Assembly (NCBI GenBank): GCA_003221695.1
Contig: QHSX01000064.1
Span: forward strand, 62,001-126,000
Direction: 5' to 3'
Origin: Candidatus Rokuibacteriota bacterium
Lineage (GTDB): Bacteria > Methylomirabilota > Methylomirabilia > Rokubacteriales > CSP1-6
Length of the DNA stretch: 64,000 nt
The notes under the pieces are model-generated. The model ran no database searches. It worked only from the letters and a program-made list of their open reading frames with translations, and was not told the DNA's origin. This document shows, in pieces, positions 1-7,838 of the stretch. The position numbers and the translations under genes are program-made. The first letter of the stretch is position 1; each line of letters opens with the position of its first letter.

Positions 1-2
1 CG

Positions 3-1373
3 GCCTACGACCCGGCCATCCTTCTCAAAGTCATCCTTTATGCCTACGCCCGCGGCGTGACCTCCAGCCGCGAGATTGCCCGGCTGTGTCGGGAGAATGT
101 CCTGTTCATGGCGTTGTCGGCCGACAGCGCGCCCCACTTCACGACGATCGCAGATTTCATTGCGACGCTCGACCGGGAGATCGTCGCCGTGTTCCGGGAC
201 GTGCTCTTGGTGTGTGACGAGCTGGGGCTGATCGGGCGAGAGATGTTCGCCGTCGATGGGGTGAAGCTGCCGAGCAATGCCTCCAAGGAGTGGAGCGGCA
301 CCCGGGGGGACTTCGAGAAGAAGATCGCGAAGATGGAACGTGCGGTTGAGCATCTGGTGCGCCGTCACCGCGACGCCGACGCGGCGGGGGACGAGGAACC
401 GCTGCGGGTGGCGCGGGGCAAGCAGATCGAGACCCTCCAGGCGGCGCTGGAGAAGGTCCGGGGGTTTCTTCAACGCCACGCGGACAAGGTCGGGCCCAGC
501 GGGCGGGTGAAGAAGAGCAACCTCACCGACAACGACAGTGCCAAGATGAAGACCTCGAAGGGCGTGATCCAGGGCTACGACGGGGTGGCGGTCGTGGACG
601 GCCAGCATCAAATCGTGGTCCACGCGCAGGCCTTCGGCGAAGCCCAGGAGCACGCGCTGCTGGTGCCCATGTTGGAGGGGACGCGAGCGACGTTTCGCGA
701 GCTGGGCCTCGCCGAGGACGTGCTGGCGGGCGCGGTGGTCGCGGCGGACGCGGGCTTCCACACGGACGCGAACGTGCAGTACCTCGACGAGACGCACGTC
801 GACGGCTATCTGGCCGACACGTTGTTTCGCAAGCGCGACCCGCGCTTTGTCACCGCCGAGCGGCATAAGCCCGAGCCGGTGGACGATCCCGCGCGGCTCT
901 TTCGGCCCGAGGACTTTCGCTTCGACCCGAAGAGCTTGACCTGCATCTGCCCGGCGGGCAAGCGGCTGTACCGGAGCGGCCAACACAACCGTCCTGACGG
1001 CTATCGCGCGGTGATCTTCAAAGGGGCCAAGCGGGACTGCGGGGCGTGCCCGCTGCGCGCCCGGTGCCTGACGCATCCCGAGCGCACTCTGATCCGACAG
1101 GTCACGCTCTTCCTGGGACGATCCCCGGGCAAGCCGGAGACCTGCAGCGCTCGCATGAAGCGCAAGATCGACACCGACCACGGGCGCTATCAGTACAGTC
1201 GCCGGCTTGCGGTGGCCGAGCCGGTGTTTGCGAACATCTGCAGCAGCCGCCGCTTGAGGCGGTTCAGCCTGCGCGGCCACCGAAAGATCAACACCCAGTG
1301 GCTGCTGTACTGCCTGGTGCACAACATCGGGAAGCTGCAACGCTACGGGACGAGCGAGGGCCGATCGGCATGA
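3..1373 (+). CDS. IS1182-type transposase, 5' end outside the window
   Basis: DDE transposase of the IS1182/IS5-like group. The frame is open from base 3 (AYDPAILLKVILYAY), upstream of the first possible start (GTG at 57), so the true start lies left of the window. Visible landmarks are the N-terminal helical DUF772-like part, a first acidic residue in FAVDGVKLP, a second in DAGFHTDANVQY, a late Cys-rich segment (CGACPLRARC), and the terminal motif YSRRLAVAEPVFANI, which carries the expected catalytic Glu. The reading frame is intact to its stop. It lies immediately left of the cassette array and probably inserted into it. Terminal inverted repeats could not be delimited because the left end is missing. 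The family call is from memory of the motifs. Confidence 0.85.
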   Translation, partial: AYDPAILLKVILYAYARGVTSSREIARLCRENVLFMALSADSAPHFTTIADFIATLDREIVAVFRDVLLVCDELGLIGREMFAVDGVKLPSNASKEWSGTRGDFEKKIAKMERAVEHLVRRHRDADAAGDEEPLRVARGKQIETLQAALEKVRGFLQRHADKVGPSGRVKKSNLTDNDSAKMKTSKGVIQGYDGVAVVDGQHQIVVHAQAFGEAQEHALLVPMLEGTRATFRELGLAEDVLAGAVVAADAGFHTDANVQYLDETHVDGYLADTLFRKRDPRFVTAERHKPEPVDDPARLFRPEDFRFDPKSLTCICPAGKRLYRSGQHNRPDGYRAVIFKGAKRDCGACPLRARCLTHPERTLIRQVTLFLGRSPGKPETCSARMKRKIDTDHGRYQYSRRLAVAEPVFANICSSRRLRRFSLRGHRKINTQWLLYCLVHNIGKLQRYGTSEGRSA

Positions 1374-1511
1374 ACGGATCGATCCGCCAGAGCGAGAACG
1401 GCCGCAGGCGATGCTGAGAGATCGGCTGTCGGCACCCCTCGCCTCCCTCGATAAAGACCGCCGACACTAGGGCGATTCTGGCGATGGCAGGCTTCGCAAA
1501 CCTGGTTTTTC

Positions 1512-1530
1512 TACAGACTCGTTAGAAGGA
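1512..1530 (+). repeat. possible attC remnant (right half only)
   Basis: CGTTAGAAGG at about 1520-1529 looks like the right-hand R box (GTTRRRY) of an integron attC site. No matching left box is seen. The left part may have been removed when the transposon inserted. The rest of 1374-1550 shows no gene. Confidence 0.3.
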
Positions 1531-1550
1531 CAAGAGTCGAGGAGGTACCC

Positions 1551-1991
1551 ATGGGCCGACCGTACGCGACAGAAAACGATGCTGAGCGCACCAGACTGAA
1601 GGCCTTCGTAGCCGGGCTGAGGGATGCCACGATCGCTCGCTCCATCGGCCATGGGTGGACGGTCGGCGTTGGTCTGGCACACTTGGCCTTCTGGGACAGG
1701 CTCTGGCTCGCCAAGTTCGAGGAGTGGGAGCGCACGGGTGTGGTGAGGGTGCCGCCAGTCGAGAGCTTCGTCAACGGAATCAACGACGGCATGCTGCCCT
1801 GGTGGCAGGCTATTGCGCCAGCCCAGATCAGGTACGAGGTGATCGCGGCGGCCGAGGCGGCGGACAGCAAGGCTGAGAGCCTGCGCGAGGCATTGGCCCA
1901 GGCAATCCTCGCGGTGCGTCCGCGGACTCTTGTTCGTGCGACCCATCGCCGTCAGCATCTGGACGAAATCGAGCGCGCCCTTGCCGACTGA
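1551..1991 (+). CDS. DinB-like four-helix metal-binding protein
   Basis: A 146-residue protein resembling the DinB/YfiT superfamily, small four-helix bundles that bind a divalent metal through three His. Candidate ligands are His44 in GLAHLAFWD and His132/His136 in ATHRRQHLDEI. The pattern H-x-x-x-W-D followed late by H-x-x-x-H is the usual family signature. Members include thiol transferases (DfsB/ClbS-like) and bacillithiol transferases, and the specific reaction cannot be read here. The start is set by a GAGGAGG ribosome site about 7 bases before the ATG. It is the first of the same-strand cassette genes and is followed after about 27 bases by an attC-like palindrome. Confidence 0.75.
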   Translation: MGRPYATENDAERTRLKAFVAGLRDATIARSIGHGWTVGVGLAHLAFWDRLWLAKFEEWERTGVVRVPPVESFVNGINDGMLPWWQAIAPAQIRYEVIAAAEAADSKAESLREALAQAILAVRPRTLVRATHRRQHLDEIERALAD

Positions 1992-2017
1992 CGACAGGTA
2001 CGCACCCAACCCAGGGC

Positions 2018-2087
2018 CTTCTAACCGCACGCTTCAGCTGACCGGGGCTCGCGCTGCTCGCCCCCGCAGCTGAGCGGCACGTTAGCC
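2018..2087 (+). repeat. attC-like recombination site 1
   Basis: Imperfect palindrome with a left box TTCTAACC (2019-2026) and a right box GTTAGCC (2081-2087). Internal mirror elements CTTCAGCTGACC and CCGCAGCTGAGCGG flank a GC-rich centre. The box consensus (YYYAAC ... GTTRRRY), the length near 70 bases and the position directly after a gene match integron attC sites. Confidence 0.75.
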
Positions 2088-2106
2088 GTCCAGAGGGAGA
2101 CGGGGA

Positions 2107-2472
2107 ATGGATCGACGGCCAATCAACTTTGCCGAGAAGTTCTCGAAGTTCTCTGACCACTGGGCGCCGAAGATCATCGCCCAAATGAACGACTATCACT
2201 TCAAACTCGTGAAGATTCAGGGCGAGTTTGTCTGGCACAGTCACGCTGACACCGACGAAGTCTTCATCGTCATCGGTGGGGAGATGAAGATCCACCTCCG
2301 GGATGGCGAGGTTAACCTCCGACCCGGAGAACTGTTCGTTATCCCGCGAGGAGTCGAGCACAAGCCCTGGGCGGCTGGAGAGTGCAAAATCATGCTTGTT
2401 GAGAGTGCTGGAACAATCAACACGGGTGATGCCGGTGGCCCAAAGACAGCCGCTGACGGAGTCTGGGTCTAA
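2107..2472 (+). CDS. cupin-domain protein
   Basis: A single-domain cupin of 121 residues. Cupin motif 1 is seen as [17 protein letters not shown] (His44, His46, Glu51) and motif 2 as [15 protein letters not shown], giving the usual 3-His/1-Glu metal site. Small stand-alone cupins of this kind are often mannose-6-phosphate-isomerase-like proteins or oxygenases of unknown substrate, so no reaction can be assigned. The ATG at 2107 follows AGGGAGACGGGG about 6 bases upstream and lies just behind attC site 1. The gene therefore fills one cassette, ending before attC site 2 at 2477. Confidence 0.8.
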   Translation: MDRRPINFAEKFSKFSDHWAPKIIAQMNDYHFKLVKIQGEFVWHSHADTDEVFIVIGGEMKIHLRDGEVNLRPGELFVIPRGVEHKPWAAGECKIMLVESAGTINTGDAGGPKTAADGVWV

Positions 2473-2476
2473 ATGG

Positions 2477-2538
2477 CCCCCTAACACCGCTGGCTCGCCT
2501 TTGCTCGGCGGCGCCGCGCAACGTGCGCGGTGAGGGGG
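2477..2538 (+). repeat. attC-like recombination site 2
   Basis: The left end CCCCCTAACACCGC mirrors the right end GCGGTGAGGGGG, with two bases of the right box missing (GTTAGG reduced to GAGG). The centre is GC-rich with GCTCG repeats. It sits between the cupin and methyltransferase genes and looks degenerate. Confidence 0.6.
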
Positions 2539-2555
2539 TATAGGACATTCTCCAG

Positions 2556-3144
2556 ATGGATGATCTTGAAATCAGGCAGGTTCCGGCAGTGGTCGATACG
2601 ATTCGCCGCGACACCCGGCAGTTGGGGTTCACAATGGCTTCTGAGCCGCAGACCGGCTCGCTGCTTCGCACCCTCGCCGCATCCAAGCCGAGCGGCAGAT
2701 TTCTGGAACTCGGGACCGGTACTGGCGTCGGTACGGCTTGGCTCCTCGCCGGCATGGACGAGCGTTCCCGGCTCGACTCGGTCGAAAACGACGCCAAGGT
2801 GTTGGAGGTGGCTCGGCGCCATCTCGGGCACGACCCGCGCGTCACGTTCCATCTCGCAGACGGTGAGGCGTTCCTCGCCCAGTCAGCACCGTTGCACTTC
2901 GACTTCATCTACGCTGACACGTGGCCCGGCAAGTTCACGCACGTGGACCTTGCGCTTTCGCTCCCGAAAGTCGGCGGTATCTATTTTATCGACGACCTTA
3001 CTACCGCAGGCGTCATGGCCGGAGGGGCACGCACCAAAGGTTCCGGCGCTGATCACGGAGCTGGAAACCCGACCCGGATTTGTTGCCACGAAGTTGGCCT
3101 GGGCGTCCGGGCTTATGATGCTCGTACGAACGAATGCCGTCTAA
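2556..3144 (+). CDS. class I SAM methyltransferase (O-methyltransferase-like), frameshifted near its 3' end
   Basis: The N-terminal 145 or so residues read in one frame from ATG 2556 and show the SAM-binding motif FLELGTGTGVGTAWLL, the acidic end of the next strand (DSVENDAKVLEVARR) and YFIDDL near the active site. After about 3000 the expected continuation (LLPQASWPEGHAPKV) lies in the +1 frame and ends at TAA 3142-3144, exactly inside the left box of attC site 3, as in neighbouring cassettes. The original frame instead runs on to 3155 with nonsense-like sequence. One extra base near 3000 explains this, so the copy is either a mutated gene or a sequence error. The substrate is unknown. Confidence 0.75.
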
Positions 3145-3208
3145 CACGGACTTGACCCCGACGCCGCGGGTGACCCGATCGCGCCGCGGGTCAGTCCGAT
3201 GTTAGACC
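3139..3208 (+). repeat. attC-like recombination site 3
   Basis: A clear attC site. The left box GTCTAACACGGACTTGACCC mirrors GGGTCAGTCCGATGTTAGAC at the right, with one extra base on the right arm, as expected of attC. The stop codon of the preceding methyltransferase (in its corrected frame) is the TAA inside the left box. Confidence 0.85.
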
Positions 3209-3237
3209 GACAACAGCCGAAACCAACAGAGAGAGTC

Positions 3238-4095
3238 ATGCATGATAAGCAAGTGGCGGCGCCAGACAACACGGCGGTGCGGGTCGCCTTGTGGCGGGCG
3301 CTGCACGTAGAAGTCGATTCGCCGCCGCACGTGCTCGAAGACGAAGTCGGCTTGAAGCTGGCGGCTCCAGACGACGGATGGCGCAGCCGCCCGGACATGA
3401 GCCCGTTCACGCGGCCCTTCCGCGCCTCCATCGTGGCCCGCGCCCGCTTCATTGAAGATCTCGTCGCGGAACAAGTTGCCCATGGCGTCGGACAGTACGT
3501 CATCCTCGGAGCGGGGCTGGACACCTTCGCCCAGCGTCGGCCGGAGCTTGCCTCCCGTCTGCTCGTGTTCGAGATCGATCCGCCCGGCCCTCAGGCGTGG
3601 AAGCGCCAGCGCCTCGTCGACCTCGGCCTCGGTATCCCGTCGTTCCTGCGGCTCGTGCCAGTCGACTTCGAGGCAGGCGACGCGTGGCGGGAGCAGCTGG
3701 CAGCGACGGGCTTCGACTCCGGGCGGCCGGCGGTCGTGGCGTCCACCGGTGTCAGCATGTACCTGACCAAGAACGCGATTGCGGCGACGCTGCGCCAGGT
3801 CGCGACGCTCTCTCCGGGCTCCACGCTCGCCATGTCGTTCATGCTTCCGATCGAGCTTGCGGACCCCGAGGTGCGTCCCGGGATTGAGCGAGCGGTGGCG
3901 GGGGCGCGAGCAAACGGCACGCCCTTCATCAGCTTCTTCACGCCGACAGAGATGCTGACACTGGCTCGCAATGCCGGCTTTAGAGAGGTCCAGCACGTAT
4001 CGGCAGCTACGCTTGCCCAACGCTACTTCGCGGGCAGGACAGATGGCCTTCGTCCGCCAAATAATTCAGAGGAACTGCTAGTGGCGACTACCTAA
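3238..4095 (+). CDS. class I SAM methyltransferase, leucine carboxyl methyltransferase-like family
   Basis: A 285-residue protein matching the bacterial LCM/PPM-like SAM methyltransferases. The glycine motif VILGAGLDTFAQRRPE is the family's hallmark (GAGLDTRA in many members), followed by LLVFEIDPPGPQAWKRQRL and a late STGVSMYLTKNAI segment. The family methylates carboxyl or hydroxyl groups in diverse, mostly unknown metabolites. ATG 3238 is chosen because AGAGAG precedes it. An in-frame ATG at 3199 lies inside attC site 3. The gene sits between attC sites 3 and 4. Confidence 0.8.
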   Translation: MHDKQVAAPDNTAVRVALWRALHVEVDSPPHVLEDEVGLKLAAPDDGWRSRPDMSPFTRPFRASIVARARFIEDLVAEQVAHGVGQYVILGAGLDTFAQRRPELASRLLVFEIDPPGPQAWKRQRLVDLGLGIPSFLRLVPVDFEAGDAWREQLAATGFDSGRPAVVASTGVSMYLTKNAIAATLRQVATLSPGSTLAMSFMLPIELADPEVRPGIERAVAGARANGTPFISFFTPTEMLTLARNAGFREVQHVSAATLAQRYFAGRTDGLRPPNNSEELLVATT

Positions 4096-4103
4096 AATGA
4101 AGC

Positions 4104-4166
4104 GGTCTAACAACCGGTTGTGGCGGACGGCGCTGCGCACCGCCGCTGAGCCGGAGTGTGAGATGT
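4104..4166 (+). repeat. attC-like recombination site 4 (degenerate right box)
   Basis: The left box GGTCTAACAACCGG is typical. The right end GTGTGAGATG resembles GTTAGAC with substitutions. Between them lie mirrored GC-rich arms (GGCGGACGGCG and CGCCGCTGAGCC). Confidence 0.6.
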
Positions 4167-4182
4167 ACAAGCGACGAGAGCT

Positions 4183-4626
4183 ATGACGTCGGCAGGCACC
4201 ACGAGGATCTGTGCTGGCGGCCTGCTGGTTCGGGGAGGCCAGATCCTTTTGGCTAGGCGCTCGGGAGACCGGAAGTTTTACCCCGGTGTGTGGGACATCA
4301 TCGGTGGACACTGCGAAGGAGGCGAAGCACCTGCCGATGCCCTCGTTCGCGAACTTGAGGAAGAGATTGGCGTCAAGGCGCACGTGTTCGAGGAGATCGC
4401 CGTCTTGGAGGAGCCGCAGCCTGCCGAACACGGAGACGCCAGGTATCACGTGTTCGTCGTGACATCCTGGGGCGGAGGTGAGCCCCGGTTGCTTGGGGCC
4501 GAGCATTCTGAGCTGCGCTGGGTGAACCTTGCTCACGCATTGGCTCTACCACTTGCTCATCCTGGGTATGGCAACCTCTTCCGCGCCGTATTGGGACGTG
4601 GCGGTGCATTCGAACGAGACATCTAA
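4183..4626 (+). CDS. NUDIX hydrolase
   Basis: A 147-residue NUDIX-domain pyrophosphohydrolase. A perfect Nudix box runs from Gly42 to Val64 (G-x5-E-x7-REUxEExGU, with RELEEEIGV), supplying the metal-binding glutamates. The sequence before it (LLVRGGQILLARRSGDR) is the usual strand that positions the substrate. Substrates in this family are nucleoside diphosphates linked to another moiety, and small MutT-like members sanitise nucleotides. The substrate here cannot be told. The stop TAA at 4624-4626 lies inside the left box of attC site 5, typical of a cassette gene. Confidence 0.85.
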   Translation: MTSAGTTRICAGGLLVRGGQILLARRSGDRKFYPGVWDIIGGHCEGGEAPADALVRELEEEIGVKAHVFEEIAVLEEPQPAEHGDARYHVFVVTSWGGGEPRLLGAEHSELRWVNLAHALALPLAHPGYGNLFRAVLGRGGAFERDI

Positions 4627-4692
4627 CCCGGCACTCGAGCGGACCGCTGGCTCGCATTCGCTCGCCGCGGCCGCTCACTGCCAGCGTTCGAC
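4620..4692 (+). repeat. attC-like recombination site 5
   Basis: The left box CATCTAACC overlaps the NUDIX stop codon. Arms GGCACTCGAGCGGACC and GGCCGCTCACTGCC are near mirror images. The right box is AGCGTTCGACGG, in which TTCGAC stands in for TTAGAT. Confidence 0.6.
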
Positions 4693-4738
4693 GGCACCGA
4701 ATAGGGGCCGAGGATTGTGCATTTGATAATGTAACCGG

Positions 4739-4936
4739 GTGAAGGTTCGTGAAGTGATTCGGATGCTGCAAGACGATGGCTGGACGCTGGTGGTTACAAG
4801 AGGTAGCCATCGTCAGTTCAAGCACCCGACCAAGCCGGGCCGTGTGACTGTCAGCGGCCAGCTTGGAGACGACATGCCGAAGGGGACGCTGGCATCCGTC
4901 AGGCGCCAGGCGGGGCTTAAAGGAGACAGACCGTGA
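4739..4936 (+). CDS. hicA: HicA-type mRNA interferase toxin
   Basis: A 65-residue HicA toxin, a double-stranded-RNA-binding-fold ribonuclease that cuts mRNA. Family features seen are KVREVIRMLQDDGW, the catalytic His in TRGSHRQFKHP, and the closing KGTLASVRRQAGL. The start is GTG 4739. The stop overlaps the antitoxin start by 4 bases (GTGA), so the pair is translationally coupled. Toxin-antitoxin cassettes are common in large integron arrays, where they are thought to stabilise the array against cassette loss. Confidence 0.9.
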   Translation: MKVREVIRMLQDDGWTLVVTRGSHRQFKHPTKPGRVTVSGQLGDDMPKGTLASVRRQAGLKGDRP

Positions 4937-5196
4937 AAAGGCTGCGGTACCTCGTGCGCATCAACAAGGACCCTGACAGCGATTGGGGCGCTTCCGTTCC
5001 TGATTTGCCAGGATGCGTCGCTACGGGCAAGACGATCGACTCAACCCTCCAGCGCATTCAGGCGGCGATTCAACTTCATCTCCGTGGAATGCGGGCTGAC
5101 GGTGTTCGTCCTCCGCGCCCACGCCGGCGAACTGTAGTGCCGGGCAGGACATCGCGACAGGTCGACTTTTACGCAACCGTAGAGGTTGCCGCCTGA
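4933..5196 (+). CDS. hicB: HicB-type antitoxin
   Basis: An 87-residue HicB antitoxin, partner of the toxin directly upstream. The partial RNase-H-like HicB fold is visible in YLVRINKDPDSDWGASVPDL and PGCVATGKTIDSTLQRIQAAIQLHLRGM. The C-terminus is short, ending in a strand-like VDFYATVEVAA. No separate DNA-binding domain is obvious, so autoregulation may use the toxin-antitoxin complex. GTG start, coupled to hicA. An attC-like site begins 27 bases after the stop. Confidence 0.9.
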   Translation: MKRLRYLVRINKDPDSDWGASVPDLPGCVATGKTIDSTLQRIQAAIQLHLRGMRADGVRPPRPRRRTVVPGRTSRQVDFYATVEVAA

Positions 5197-5223
5197 GAAG
5201 GGTGGACACGGTTGCCGGCAGTC

Positions 5224-5290
5224 CGCCGAACAAGCGCATGCAGCCGCCGGCGCGCAGGGCGCGCCGCGGCTGATAGGTAGCGTTCGGCGA
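5224..5290 (+). repeat. attC-like recombination site 6
   Basis: A textbook layout: left box CGCCGAACAAG, left inner box GCATGCAGCCG, GC-rich centre, right inner box CGGCTGATAGG and right box GCGTTCGGCG. The outer boxes are complementary (CGCCGAAC and GTTCGGCG). It follows hicAB. Confidence 0.85.
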
Positions 5291-5306
5291 ACGTCAGAGG
5301 TGCAGT

Positions 5307-5879
5307 ATGGAAATCGTCATGACACGAACCGCGGAGGGGCGGTCCACGACGCTCGTGCGACGCGACGATGGCGTTACGCTTGAGCTTCCGAGTTACGCAC
5401 CCCTTCACAGACTCCCTCACGACTTGGCGCACTTCGTCGTCGAGCGCACTCTAGGGCTCCTGTGGGGGTTCTGGGGCTCCATCGCCGCTGGTGCCGTATT
5501 CGCAGGCGTGGAGGTTCTTCCGCGAAAGCGGGCCGCGCGCGTAGAGGAGCTTTCGCGACAGGTCATGAAGGGCGTCAGTTCGCGGGTCACCGAGGCCGAG
5601 GCAGTCGTAGGCAGCCTGGTAGAGATCTACCAGCGTCGGCTTGATCGCGACTGGGCAGCGGCTCGCGCTCTGCTCAGTGGGATATGGAGGCCGGCTCACC
5701 CATCGCGCGAGCTCCCCACACAGCCAGAGGTGCGTCGCGTATGTCAGGAGCTTTCGGATGCTGAGAACCGCTGGCTCGGCATGGCCATTGGTAGTAGCGT
5801 CACGCTTGTCTGGCCTCGGCAGGAGGCCACTTCTCCTCGTGCAGCGTCGCCGAACATCAGCCTTCAACCGATGCGCTAA
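5307..5879 (+). CDS. cassette-borne protein of unknown function with one hydrophobic segment
   Basis: I do not recognise this 190-residue protein. It has a hydrophobic stretch at about residues 49-69 (LGLLWGFWGSIAAGAVFAGV) that could span the membrane, followed by a charged, helix-rich region (RKRAARVEELSRQVM, VGSLVEIYQRRLDRDW). The C-terminal tail is Ser/Pro-rich. ATG 5307 follows AGAGGTG. The stop TAA (5877-5879) lies inside a GCTAAC box, consistent with a cassette gene. Confidence 0.6.
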   Translation: MEIVMTRTAEGRSTTLVRRDDGVTLELPSYAPLHRLPHDLAHFVVERTLGLLWGFWGSIAAGAVFAGVEVLPRKRAARVEELSRQVMKGVSSRVTEAEAVVGSLVEIYQRRLDRDWAAARALLSGIWRPAHPSRELPTQPEVRRVCQELSDAENRWLGMAIGSSVTLVWPRQEATSPRAASPNISLQPMR

Positions 5880-5909
5880 CGCGCGCGGCTGATGCTGAGC
5901 GTTGAGCCG
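5872..5909 (+). repeat. short attC-like site 7
   Basis: A compact mirror pair, TGCGCTAACGC ... GAGCGTTGAGC, overlaps the stop codon of the upstream gene. It is shorter than its neighbours and lacks a clear inner arm, so it may be a truncated or minimal attC. Confidence 0.45.
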
Positions 5910-5911
5910 CC

Positions 5912-6694
5912 GTGAGAGAATCCAGAACGCCGGGCTGCCTCAGCGCCCGCCAGATCCTTTGGTTCGTCTCGCCGACGGTCGTATTGGTGTTCGCGGGCGC
6001 CTCCACGCCGTGGATAGCCCAGCGGGTTCCTCGATTTACCTTTCCGACCGTGGCCGCCGCTGGTGCCGCGCTGATCGTGTTGTCGTTCGTGAACTCGCTC
6101 GTTCAGTTCGTGCGGCGTCGCCGCGTGGAAGGGCACCTGCGCTTCTTCTCTGTCGTCGTCAATGTCGTTGCGCTGGTGTTTCTCGTGCTTCTGCCCCTGA
6201 CGCATCTTGTGTGTGCGGTGACCCCCTCAGGCGACGGCACCCCGCGAATCCACACGGGCTTTGGCGACTGGCTGGGCTCAGAGGGCTATCCGCGGATGAG
6301 TCCCCATCGCGGCGTCGACGTCGCAGGCAGGATGGGCGCGGATGTGCTGGCGGCGGCCGACGGCCGCGTCACCGTCGCGCGTGACAACCGAGACTTGTGC
6401 GGGCTGATCGTCGTTATCGACCATGATCCATACGGCCTCCGAACGGTCTATTGCCACTTCTCCGAGATCGCCGTACGGGTCGGGGAGAATGTCAAGCGTG
6501 GCCAACGGATCGGCGCGGTCGGCACGTCGGGGCAGCGCGCGTGGCCTGGCTTTGAGCATGTGCACCTGGAGCTGCAGAGAGGGCGTAACATCAACGCCAT
6601 CGAAGACCCGCTCCCACGGATTGTAGGATGCTTCGATGACACGAAGGTGTACTCGGCAGATCGCTTGGTGCTCACATATCCGGTGAAGTGCTGA
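5912..6694 (+). CDS. membrane-anchored M23 (LytM-type) peptidase
   Basis: A 260-residue protein with three hydrophobic segments (about residues 15-30, 44-63 and 78-102) followed by an M23/LytM zinc peptidase domain. The zinc ligands are intact: His132 and Asp136 in HRGVDVAG and His218 in HVHLE, with His182 (YCHFSE) and His216 as the catalytic partners. M23 enzymes cut peptide bridges in peptidoglycan, and an intact set suggests a true hydrolase rather than an EnvC-like activator. Start GTG 5912, directly after site 7. It is carried as a cassette, between sites 7 and 8. Confidence 0.8.
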   Translation: MRESRTPGCLSARQILWFVSPTVVLVFAGASTPWIAQRVPRFTFPTVAAAGAALIVLSFVNSLVQFVRRRRVEGHLRFFSVVVNVVALVFLVLLPLTHLVCAVTPSGDGTPRIHTGFGDWLGSEGYPRMSPHRGVDVAGRMGADVLAAADGRVTVARDNRDLCGLIVVIDHDPYGLRTVYCHFSEIAVRVGENVKRGQRIGAVGTSGQRAWPGFEHVHLELQRGRNINAIEDPLPRIVGCFDDTKVYSADRLVLTYPVKC

Positions 6695-6738
6695 GGATCT
6701 GCCAGGAAACATGGAGACAAAGTCATGCTGACAGCGGG

Positions 6739-6798
6739 TCGGCTAACTTGCACATACACCCGATGCTTCGCGCGCCGCTCAGCGTGATCGTTAGGTCC
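6739..6798 (+). repeat. attC-like recombination site 8
   Basis: The left box GGCTAACTTG and right box CGTTAGGTCC have opposite orientation about 60 bases apart. The inner arms are weakly mirrored (CGATGCTTCGCG and CGCTCAGCGTGATCG). Confidence 0.55.
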
Positions 6799-6848
6799 AA
6801 AGCTCAGCCCGACTGGCTCCACGATTGTCATAAAGGAGGGAGGTCACG

Positions 6849-7757
6849 CTGAAGCGGGTCGAGGCGGGTGTCCTCAGCGTCGCCTATGAAGAGAGTGGTG
6901 CCGCGAGCGGCACACCAGTTTTGCTTCTGCACGGTTTCCCCTATGACGTTCACGCCTACGATGAGGTCACGCCTCTTCTTGTTTCGGCGGGGTGTCACGT
7001 TATTGCACCCTTCCTGCGCGGGTACGGGCCCACGCGCTTCTTGTCTCTCGATACGCCGCGCTCGGGACAGCAGGCGGTGCTGGCCCACGATCTCGTGGCC
7101 TTCATGGATGCGCTCCAAATTCAGAGGGGTGTGCTGGCGGGCTACGACTGGGGAGGTCGTGCTGCTTGTATCGTCGCTGCGCTGTGGCCTGAGCGGGTAA
7201 GGGGGCTGGTATCAGGGGGCGGTTACAACATTCAGTACATTCCCGGCTATATCGAGCCACAAGCGCCGGAGAGAGAGTTTCAACTGTGGTACCAGTACTA
7301 CTTCCATGGCGAGCGTGGGCGGGCCGGTCTGGAACAGAATCGCTACGAGTTTTGCAAACTTCTGTGGCGGCTTTGGTCCCCGAACTGGCATTTCGATGAG
7401 GCGACCTATGAACGCACTGCTGGTTCTTTCAACAACCCGGACTTCGTCGCTGTGGTGATTCATTCCTATCGGCATCGCTTTTCGCTGGTGCCCGGAGACC
7501 CGGCGACCGAGGTTACCGAACGCCGGTTGACCCAGCGACCGCCGATTGCCGTGCCGACGATCGTGCTGCACGGAGGTGATAACGGAGTCACGCCGGTAGC
7601 TAGCTCCGAGCGCCACCATCGGTTCTTCACAGCCGCATATGAGCGCCGAGTGATTCCGCTGGCGGGCCACAACTTGCCCCAGGAAGCGCCCCAGGACTTT
7701 TCGGCGGCGGTGCTCTCCCTCGTTAACCGTGCCAAAGAAGAACTCCGATCGGCCTAA
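6849..7757 (+). CDS. alpha/beta hydrolase, epoxide hydrolase/dehalogenase-like, probable CTG start
   Basis: About 302 residues. HGFPYD forms the oxyanion region. GYDWGGRAA places an Asp (about residue 100) at the nucleophile elbow, which is typical of epoxide hydrolases and haloalkane dehalogenases rather than Ser esterases. LHGGDNG and LAGHNLPQEAP supply the acid and His of the triad. The fold needs the N-terminal strand LKRVEAGVLSVAYEE, which precedes the first conventional start (TTG 6921). Upstream the frame is open to a stop at 6831, and an AAAGGAGGGAGG site sits just before CTG 6849. I therefore chose the CTG. The stop TAA lies in the attC site 9 box. Confidence 0.75.
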   Translation: MKRVEAGVLSVAYEESGAASGTPVLLLHGFPYDVHAYDEVTPLLVSAGCHVIAPFLRGYGPTRFLSLDTPRSGQQAVLAHDLVAFMDALQIQRGVLAGYDWGGRAACIVAALWPERVRGLVSGGGYNIQYIPGYIEPQAPEREFQLWYQYYFHGERGRAGLEQNRYEFCKLLWRLWSPNWHFDEATYERTAGSFNNPDFVAVVIHSYRHRFSLVPGDPATEVTERRLTQRPPIAVPTIVLHGGDNGVTPVASSERHHRFFTAAYERRVIPLAGHNLPQEAPQDFSAAVLSLVNRAKEELRSA

Positions 7758-7834
7758 CATCACGTTGGACCCGACGGCCCACCTCCCTCGCCGGGGCTCG
7801 CTCGGTGGCCGCAGGTCAACGTGAGCGTTAGGCC
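7751..7834 (+). repeat. attC-like recombination site 9
   Basis: A strong attC: left box GGCCTAACATCACGTTGGACC and right arm GGTCAACGTGAGCGTTAGGCC are mirror images, and the stop of the hydrolase gene is the TAA in the left box. The length is 84 bases. Confidence 0.85.
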
Positions 7835-7838
7835 GACC

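Noticed and set aside
2990-3010. Programmed +1 frameshift in the methyltransferase
   Set aside because: No slippery site or stop-codon pause is visible, and a one-base insertion or sequencing error explains the data.
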